From positions 2,914,001-2,978,000 of the forward strand of contig NZ_JALDST010000001.1 of assembly GCF_022747945.1 (NCBI RefSeq): DNA of 64,000 nt. The letters are read 5' to 3'. The translations under genes were made by a program, and so were the position numbers. The notes under the pieces were generated by a model, which was not told where the DNA came from, did not search any database, and worked only from the letters and a program-made list of their open reading frames with translations. Of the stretch, positions 58,748 through 64,000 are shown in pieces; position 1 is the stretch's first letter; each line of letters starts with the position of its first letter. This DNA is from Micromonospora sp. R77. GTDB lineage: Bacteria > Actinomycetota > Actinomycetes > Mycobacteriales > Micromonosporaceae.

Positions 58748-59395
58748 ATGCTCGCAAGGGTGTCCACCGCCCCGACGTTCAAGCGCCTGCCCCGGGCCGT
58801 ACGCGAGCAGCAGATGCTCGACGCGGCCGTCAAAGTGTTCTCACGCAGGGGTTTCCATGCTGCCAGCATGGACGAGATCGCCGAAGACGCCGGCATCTCC
58901 AAACCCATGGTCTACGCGTACCTCGGCACGAAGGAAGAACTCTTCGTCGCCTGCCTGCACCGGGAGGGCACCCGGATGATGGAGGCGATCGCCGGCGCGG
59001 CCGTCCCCGACCTTCCCGCCGACGTCCGGCTCTGGCGCGGACTGCGCGCCTTCTTCGGGTTCGTCGGCGCGCACCGGGACGGCTGGGCGGTGCTCTACCG
59101 GCAGGCCCGCGGCGAGCAGCCCTTCGCCGGGGAACTGGCCACCATGCGTGGCCGGCTGGTCGAGGTGGTCGCCGGGATGCTCGACCACGCGCTGCGCGCC
59201 GAGGGGCGCGAGGCGAGCGCCACCGACCTGGAAGTGGTCGCGTACGCCCTGGTCGGGGCGACCGAGTCGCTGGCCGACTGGCTCGCCGACCACCCCGACG
59301 CCGACCCGGAGAAGACCGCCACCCGGATGATGAACGTCGCCTGGCTCGGCGCCGGCCAGCTCCTGCACGGCGTCACCTGGCGACCGGAGCAGTAG
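58748..59395 (+). CDS. TetR-family transcriptional regulator of the lipid module
   Basis: 215 aa. N-terminal TetR HTH: REQQMLDAAVKVFSRRGFHA, ASMDEIAEDAGISKPMVYAY, LGTKEELFVACL. The C-terminal ligand domain is helical (LWRGLRAFFGFVGAHRDGWA, LVEVVAGMLDHALRAEGREA). Ligand perhaps an acyl-CoA or fatty acid, inferred from context. Start is ATG 58748 or GTG 58760; the ATG gives MLARVSTAPTF and lies only 2 nt after the operator palindrome. Converges with the MaoC gene. Confidence 0.9.
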   Translation: MLARVSTAPTFKRLPRAVREQQMLDAAVKVFSRRGFHAASMDEIAEDAGISKPMVYAYLGTKEELFVACLHREGTRMMEAIAGAAVPDLPADVRLWRGLRAFFGFVGAHRDGWAVLYRQARGEQPFAGELATMRGRLVEVVAGMLDHALRAEGREASATDLEVVAYALVGATESLADWLADHPDADPEKTATRMMNVAWLGAGQLLHGVTWRPEQ

Positions 59396-59401
59396 GACGG
59401 A

Positions 59402-60505
59402 TCACCCCCGCAGGGTGCCGGTGAGGTGGGGGCGCCCGGTGCGCGCGTCGTGCAGGGCGAAGTCCCAGGCGGGGCCGGCACTGAAGGCGACCGTCGAGGG
59501 CAGCGGCACGGGCAGCTTGAACGCCACGTCGACCGTCCAGGCGTCCGGCAGCCGGTTCTCCAGCGCCGCCAGGCAGCGGGCCTTGCTCCACATCCCGTGC
59601 GCGATCGGCCGGGGGAAGCCGAACAGCCGCGCCCCCAGCTTCGAGGTGTGGATCGGGTTGTGGTCGCCGGAGACCCGGGCGTAGTCCGTACCGATCCGGG
59701 GGGTGAGCCGCCACTGCGCGGCGGCGGCCGGCGGGGTCGGCCGGTCACCCCGGTCGCGCCGGGCACCGCCGCCGGGCGTGCGCTCCTTCCCGAGGTACGT
59801 CGAGACGCCGCGCCACACCTCCTCCCCGTCGACCGACCCGACGAGCACCACGTCGAGCTGCCGCCCCCGGTCGTGCGGGCGCAGGTTCTCCGCGTACGTC
59901 CGGAAGGCCAGCGTCTCGCCGGCGTCGACCGGCCGGTGCACGGTGATCCGGTTGGCCACGTGCACCACCCCGGTCAGTGGGATCGGGAAGCCCGGCGCGG
60001 TCATCAGCCGCAGCGCCAGCGGAAACCCCAGCACGTGCGGGTACGTCCCCGGCAGCCGGTCGGTCAGCCGGAACCCGCAGACCCGGTCGTAGTCGGCCAG
60101 GTGGGCCCGGTCGACGGTGACACCGCCGACGGCGAGTTCCAGCGCGGGGACGCTGTCGCCGCGCCGGCCGCCGACACCGGGCAGCGCGCCGAGCAGGGCC
60201 CGGCGGTAGAGCGCGCCGGCCGCCGGCATCCGGGGCAGCTCCTCCACGGTCCGGCCGGCCGGCGTGGGCGTCGCGGTCCCGCTCCCGCTCCCGGTCTCGC
60301 TCACGTCGAGCGCGGAGAGGTCCCGGGTGGCCTCGCCGTCCGTCGACAGCTCCCCGGTGGCGTACCGGCTGAGGTCGTGGGTGGCCAGTTCCCCGACCGC
60401 GTCGGGGGTGACCACGAGGCCCGAGAGGTCGCGGGTCGGGCCGTCGATCAGTTCGTGCACCGACAGTTCCTCGTCCGGCGTGCGCCGGTCCTTCCGCTTC
60501 GCCAT
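59402..60505 (-). CDS. MaoC-like (R)-3-hydroxyacyl dehydratase with N-terminal repeat extension
   Basis: 367 aa. C-terminal hotdog domain carries the hydratase-2 motif YARVSGDHNPIHTSKLGAR and FGFPRPIAHGMWSKARCL. An upstream second hotdog-like part (YPHVLGFPLALRLMTAPGFP) makes a double-hotdog as in HtdX (Rv0241c, about 280 aa). The first ~90 residues are an extra region with short repeats of the form T-x-D-L-S (PTRDLSGLVV, ATHDLSRYAT, ATRDLSALDV). The ATG at 60505 overlaps the FabG stop (TGATG). Works with FabG4-like reductase in a fatty-acid cycle, by analogy. Confidence 0.88.
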   Translation of the reverse strand: MAKRKDRRTPDEELSVHELIDGPTRDLSGLVVTPDAVGELATHDLSRYATGELSTDGEATRDLSALDVSETGSGSGTATPTPAGRTVEELPRMPAAGALYRRALLGALPGVGGRRGDSVPALELAVGGVTVDRAHLADYDRVCGFRLTDRLPGTYPHVLGFPLALRLMTAPGFPIPLTGVVHVANRITVHRPVDAGETLAFRTYAENLRPHDRGRQLDVVLVGSVDGEEVWRGVSTYLGKERTPGGGARRDRGDRPTPPAAAAQWRLTPRIGTDYARVSGDHNPIHTSKLGARLFGFPRPIAHGMWSKARCLAALENRLPDAWTVDVAFKLPVPLPSTVAFSAGPAWDFALHDARTGRPHLTGTLRG

Positions 60506-61863
60506 CACGCCCCCAACAGGCTCTGGCCGCAGACCCGGACCACGTTGCCGCTGACCGCGCCGCTGGCCGGCCAGGCCAGCCAGCCGATCGTCTCGGCCAC
60601 GTCCACCGGCAGCCCGCCCTGGGCGAGGCTGTTCATCCGGCGGCCCGCCTCGCGCAGCATCAGCGGGATCCGCGCGGTCAGCCGGGTCTCGATGAAGCCG
60701 GGCGCGACCGCGTTGACGCTGATGCCGCGTTCGCGCAGCACCGGGGCGAGCGAGTCGACCAGCCCGATCACGCCGGCCTTGCTGGTGGCGTAGTTGGTCT
60801 GGCCCCGGTTGCCGGCAATACCGGCGATCGAGGAGACCGCGACGATCCGGCCGCCGGCCGGGATCAGGTCCCGCGCCAGCAGCACGTCGTTGATCCGTTC
60901 CTGGCTGGAGAGGTTGACGTCGATGACGGAGTCCCACCGGTCGGCGTCCATCCGGCCGAGGGTCTTGTCCCGGGTGATGCCGGCGTTGTGCACCACCGCG
61001 TCGACCCGGCCGTGCCGGTCGGCGAGGTGCTTCGCGAGCCGGTCGGGGGCGTCCGGGGCGGTCAGGTCGAGCTGCACGGCGCTGCCGCCGATCTCGTTCG
61101 CCACCGCGGCCAGCTCGTCACCGGCGGCGGGGACGTCCAGGGCGACGACCTGGGCGCCGTCCCGGGCGAGCACCCGCGCGAGGGCCGCGCCGATGCCGCG
61201 CGCCGCGCCGGTGACCAGCACGACCTGGCCGTCCAGCGGCCGGTCCCAGTCGGCCGGGGGCCGGGCGGTGCCGGCACCGACCGGGACGACCTGCCCCGAG
61301 ACGTACGCGGAGCGCCCGGACAACAGGAAGCGCAGGGTCGACTCCAGGCTGGTGAGGGTGCCGGCGTCGGCGTCCTTCGTCACGTACACGAGTTGGGCGG
61401 TGACGCCCCGGCCGAACTCCTTGCCGATGCTGCGGGTGAGCCCTTCCAGGGCGCGCTGGGCGGTCGCCTCGCGGGGCGTGCCGCACTCGGCGGGCGGGGT
61501 GCCCAGCACGATCACCCGGCCGCTGGGCAGCACCGACCGGGCCTGCGGGTGGAAGAAGTCGTAGAGCTGCCGCAGCTCGGTGGAGTCGGTGATGCCGGTG
61601 GCGTCGTACACCAGGGCGGCGTAGCGTGCCGTGGCGTCGGTGGCCGCGACCGGATCGCGCAGCTCGACCCCGGCGAAGGTCAGCAGCTTGGTGACCTGCT
61701 CGGTGAGCCGGCTGCCGTCGGCGGCACCGAGCAGGACCGGCCCGGGGACGAGCGGGTCGCCCGGCGTGTGCCGGCGCAGTCGAGGCGGGTCGGGCAGCCC
61801 GAGGCGCTTGACCAGCGCGCGACCGGCCCCCGATTGGACGAAGCTCGCGTACCTGTCCGTCAT
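60505..61863 (-). CDS. High-molecular-weight 3-oxoacyl-reductase (FabG4-like)
   Basis: 452 aa. The N-terminal ~200 residues are a flavodoxin-like domain (AALVYDATGITDSTELRQLY, DFFHPQARSVLPSG) and the C-terminal ~240 a classical SDR: VLVTGAARGIGAALARVLA, HNAGITRDKTLGRMD, AVSSIAGIAGNRGQTNYATS, KAGVIGL with Ser, Tyr and Lys. This matches FabG4 (Rv0242c) rather than ordinary FabG. ATG at 61863. Upstream is a perfect 16-bp palindrome shared with the divergent thiolase gene. Confidence 0.93.
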   Translation of the reverse strand: MTDRYASFVQSGAGRALVKRLGLPDPPRLRRHTPGDPLVPGPVLLGAADGSRLTEQVTKLLTFAGVELRDPVAATDATARYAALVYDATGITDSTELRQLYDFFHPQARSVLPSGRVIVLGTPPAECGTPREATAQRALEGLTRSIGKEFGRGVTAQLVYVTKDADAGTLTSLESTLRFLLSGRSAYVSGQVVPVGAGTARPPADWDRPLDGQVVLVTGAARGIGAALARVLARDGAQVVALDVPAAGDELAAVANEIGGSAVQLDLTAPDAPDRLAKHLADRHGRVDAVVHNAGITRDKTLGRMDADRWDSVIDVNLSSQERINDVLLARDLIPAGGRIVAVSSIAGIAGNRGQTNYATSKAGVIGLVDSLAPVLRERGISVNAVAPGFIETRLTARIPLMLREAGRRMNSLAQGGLPVDVAETIGWLAWPASGAVSGNVVRVCGQSLLGA

Positions 61864-61871
61864 GGGCGTAG

Positions 61872-61887
61872 CCTACTGGCCAGTAGG
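61872..61887. promoter_or_regulatory. Perfect palindrome between FabG4-like and thiolase genes
   Basis: CCTACTGGCCAGTAGG (61872-61887), 9 bp from the reductase start and 30 bp from the thiolase start. Its outer half-sites CTACT/AGTAG match those of the TetR operator at 58716, so the same regulator may bind both. A different TetR protein is possible. Confidence 0.75.
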
Positions 61888-61916
61888 TTCGGACAAAAGC
61901 GTGGAGGAGGCCGATC

Positions 61917-63209
61917 GTGCAGAGTGTCCGGCGGGTGGCGGTCATCGGGGGCAACCGCATCCCCTTCGCCCGGTCCAACTCCCGCTATGCCAGCGCGTCC
62001 AACGCGGACCTGCTCGGCGCGGCCCTGGACGGGCTGGTGGCCCGCTTCGGGCTGGCCGGCCAGCGGGTCGGCGAGGTGGTCGCGGGCGCGGTGCTCAAGC
62101 ACTCCCGGGACTTCAACCTCGCCCGCGAGGTGGTGCTCGGCTCCAGGCTGGACCCGCACACCCCCGCGTACGACATCCAGCAGGCCTGCGGCACCGGCCT
62201 GGAGGCGGCGATCCTGGTCGCCAACAAGATCGCCCTCGGGCAGCTCGAGGTCGGCATCGCCGGTGGCGTGGACACCACCTCCGACGCGCCGCTGGCGATC
62301 AACGAGGACCTGCGCCGTACGCTGCTGCGGCTCAACTCCGCCCGGACCCTCGGCGAGCGGCTGAAGGTCGCCGCGAAGCTCCGCCCGCACCAGCCGTTCC
62401 GGCCGGAGATCCCGCGCAACGCGGAACCGCGTACCGGGCTGTCGATGGGGGAGCACGCGGCCCGGACGGCGCTGCGCTGGGACGTCGACCGGCAGGCCCA
62501 GGACGAGCTGGCGCTCCGCTCGCACCAGCGCCTCGCGGCCGCGTACGACCGGGGTTTCTTCGACGACCTGCTGACCCCCTACCTGGGGCTGACCCGCGAC
62601 CAGAACCTCCGCCCGGACACCACCCTGGAGAAGCTCGGCTCGCTCAAGCCGGTCTTCGGCACCCGTGGCCCGGACGCCGAGCGGGCCACCATGACCGCCG
62701 GCAACTCCTCGCCGCTCACCGACGGCGCCTCGACGGTGCTGCTGGCCTCCGAGGAGTGGGCGCGCGCGCACAGCTTGCCGGTGCTGGCCTGGTTCAGCTG
62801 GTCGGAGACCGCCGCCGTCGACTTCGTGCACGGCGACGAGGGCCTGCTGATGGCCCCCGCGTACGCCGTGCCCCGGCTGCTGCACCGGGCCGGGCTGACC
62901 CTGCAGGACTTCGACTTCTACGAGATCCACGAGGCGTTCGCCGCGCAGGTGCTGGCCACCCTGGCGGCGTGGGAGTCGGCGGAGTTCTGCTCCGACCGGC
63001 TCGGGTTGGACGCGCCGCTCGGGTCGATCGACCGGGACCGGCTCAACGTCACCGGCTCCTCGCTGGCCGCTGGGCACCCGTTCGCGGCCACCGGCGGGCG
63101 GATCGTCGCCACCCTGGCCAAGCTCCTCGCCGAGAAGGGGAGCGGGCGGGGCCTGATCTCCATCTGCGCGGCCGGCGGCCAGGGCGTCACGGCGATCCTG
63201 GAACGGTGA
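61917..63209 (+). CDS. Acetyl-CoA C-acyltransferase / thiolase (FadA2-like)
   Basis: 430 aa. Catalytic Cys in YDIQQACGTGLEAAILVANK, GGVDTTSDAPLAINE, MTAGNSSPLTDGAS, His in DFYEIHEAFAAQVLATL, GSSLAAGHPFAATGGRIVAT, and the second Cys in ISICAAGGQGVTAILER. Resembles FadA2 (Rv0243), which lies divergent from fabG4 in M. tuberculosis, exactly as here. GTG at 61917 with GGAGGAGG upstream. Acts in beta-oxidation or its reverse. Confidence 0.93.
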   Translation: MQSVRRVAVIGGNRIPFARSNSRYASASNADLLGAALDGLVARFGLAGQRVGEVVAGAVLKHSRDFNLAREVVLGSRLDPHTPAYDIQQACGTGLEAAILVANKIALGQLEVGIAGGVDTTSDAPLAINEDLRRTLLRLNSARTLGERLKVAAKLRPHQPFRPEIPRNAEPRTGLSMGEHAARTALRWDVDRQAQDELALRSHQRLAAAYDRGFFDDLLTPYLGLTRDQNLRPDTTLEKLGSLKPVFGTRGPDAERATMTAGNSSPLTDGASTVLLASEEWARAHSLPVLAWFSWSETAAVDFVHGDEGLLMAPAYAVPRLLHRAGLTLQDFDFYEIHEAFAAQVLATLAAWESAEFCSDRLGLDAPLGSIDRDRLNVTGSSLAAGHPFAATGGRIVATLAKLLAEKGSGRGLISICAAGGQGVTAILER

Positions 63210-63216
63210 GACACAC

Positions 63217-63252
63217 CGACGCCCGCCCCGAGGAGATCCGGGGCGGGCGTCG
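63217..63252. terminator. Terminator after the thiolase gene
   Basis: 13-bp inverted repeat (63217-63229 and 63240-63252, arm CGACGCCCGCCCC), 7 nt after the thiolase stop, and 16 nt before the stop of the convergent gene at 63269. Confidence 0.8.
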
Positions 63253-63268
63253 GACGTGCCGGTGCGGC

Positions 63269-64000
63269 TCAGCCGAGGGTGAACTTCTCCCACGCGCCGA
63301 TGGTGGTGCGGTTGGCGATCAGCGGCTTCGCGCCGGCGCTCTCCGCGGTGACGTAGCGCCCGTTCACGGCGGCCTTCAGGGACACCGTGCCGCCACTGTT
63401 GCGGACCAGGGTGAACCGCTCCCAGGCGCCGACCGACGTCCGGTTGGCGATCAGCGGCAGGGTGCCACTGCTGTCGGCGCTCACGAAGCGGTTGTCCGCC
63501 CGGGCGAAGATGCCGATCTGGCCGTTGCCGAGGTCGACCAGGTCGAACCGCTCCCACGGGCCGACACTGGTCCGGCTCGCGATCAGGGGCTTCGCGCCGG
63601 CACTGTCGGCGGTGACGTACCGGCTGTTGGCGCCGGCCTTCAGCGACCGGTCCGTGTCCGTGACGGTGACCCGGTAGAACTTCTGGTCGGTGCCGACCGT
63701 GGTGGCGTTGGCGATCAGTGCCGTGGTGGCGTTCGCCGGCGCGGTCACGTACCGGCCGCTGGCGATGGCCCTGAGACTGATCGTGCCGTCGGTGTTGCGG
63801 ACCTGGGTGAACCGTTGATTGGTGGTCACCAGCGTGCCGCCGGCGGTGACCGCCTGGACACCCGCGAAGTCGGCGGCGAGATACTGCCCTTTCGCGCGCC
63901 AGAAGAGCGCGATCTGCCCGCTGCCGGCGTCCACCACGTCGAACTGGCCCGTCGCGTCCAGGGCCGGGCGGTCACCGCTCAACCCCGGCCAGGGGGCCGC
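63269..64000 (-). CDS. Fascin-like beta-trefoil repeat protein, 5' part beyond window
   Basis: 243 residues visible, all in tandem repeats of ~45 residues with the pattern R-Y-V-T-A/E-x-A-G-A-K-P-L-I-A-x-R-T-x-V-G-x-W-E-x-F (e.g. SRYVTADSAGAKPLIASRTS, NRFVSADSSGTLPLIANRTS). At least five copies. This is a fascin/trefoil fold usually found as a C-terminal carbohydrate-binding module of secreted actinomycete glycoside hydrolases. The frame is open at base 64000, so the catalytic domain lies to the right. Role as binding module is inferred from family. Confidence 0.85.
   Translation of the reverse strand, partial: AAPWPGLSGDRPALDATGQFDVVDAGSGQIALFWRAKGQYLAADFAGVQAVTAGGTLVTTNQRFTQVRNTDGTISLRAIASGRYVTAPANATTALIANATTVGTDQKFYRVTVTDTDRSLKAGANSRYVTADSAGAKPLIASRTSVGPWERFDLVDLGNGQIGIFARADNRFVSADSSGTLPLIANRTSVGAWERFTLVRNSGGTVSLKAAVNGRYVTAESAGAKPLIANRTTIGAWEKFTLG

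Overview
The window is high-GC actinobacterial chromosome, most likely from Micromonospora or a close relative in the Micromonosporaceae. I infer this from gene content, codon bias (almost every third position is G or C), GTG starts, GTGA/ATGA start-stop overlaps, and characteristic palindromic repeats. It is a core chromosomal region. I see no prophage, no antibiotic gene cluster, no CRISPR array, no rRNA and no recognisable tRNA.

Layout. 1-8.2 kb (minus strand): edge of an NHL/thioredoxin protein, a damaged Pro-rich membrane protein, a 45-aa protein, and a branched-chain 2-oxoacid dehydrogenase operon (E1alpha-E1beta-E2). 8.7-12.5 kb: a damaged Pro-rich secreted or membrane protein, then an NrtR-like Nudix regulator facing an SPFH gene and a degenerate NAD-kinase-like gene. 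12.5-17.3 kb: a conserved hypothetical and two overlapping dynamin-like GTPases. 17.4-22 kb: dnaK-grpE-dnaJ-hspR behind a HAIR operator. 23.7-26.6 kb: a small GntR regulator with a KhtT/KhtU-like cation antiporter, facing two small genes across a double operator. 26.8-29.4 kb: clpB with its own HAIR operator. 30-37.2 kb: a tightly packed membrane operon (DUF4178, DUF2617, DUF4247, DUF350, a membrane protein, a membrane-anchored spermidine-synthase-like enzyme, more membrane proteins, an SDR). 37.4-46.7 kb: pyrE, ArsR, DedA, an LPXTG surface protein opposite a SigE-family sigma/LCP pair, a holin-like protein, fba, a LOG-like protein, DUF3151. 46.7-53.6 kb: an EspI-like ATPase and a diacylglycerol-kinase-like gene (both frameshifted), purA, an AbiEi/DUF559-like gene bounded by two palindromic repeats, purD. 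53.8-63.2 kb: a dimethylformamidase-like secreted protein and a fatty-acid module (acyl-CoA synthetase, acyl-CoA dehydrogenase, SCP2, TetR, MaoC, FabG4-like, FadA2-like thiolase). The right edge cuts a fascin-like repeat protein.

Themes. The chaperone genes form an HspR regulon whose two operators are visible. The gene set dnaK/grpE/dnaJ/hspR, purA, DUF3151, fba, DedA, pyrE, clpB is also clustered in Mycobacterium tuberculosis (Rv0350-Rv0384c), and MaoC-FabG4-FadA2 matches Rv0241c-Rv0243, so much of the window looks like old actinobacterial synteny. The least understood unit is the DUF4178/DUF2617/DUF4247/DUF350/SpeE-like operon. Five genes carry apparent frameshifts in GC-rich low-complexity stretches. 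Every one can be explained by lost bases, so sequence error is the leading explanation.
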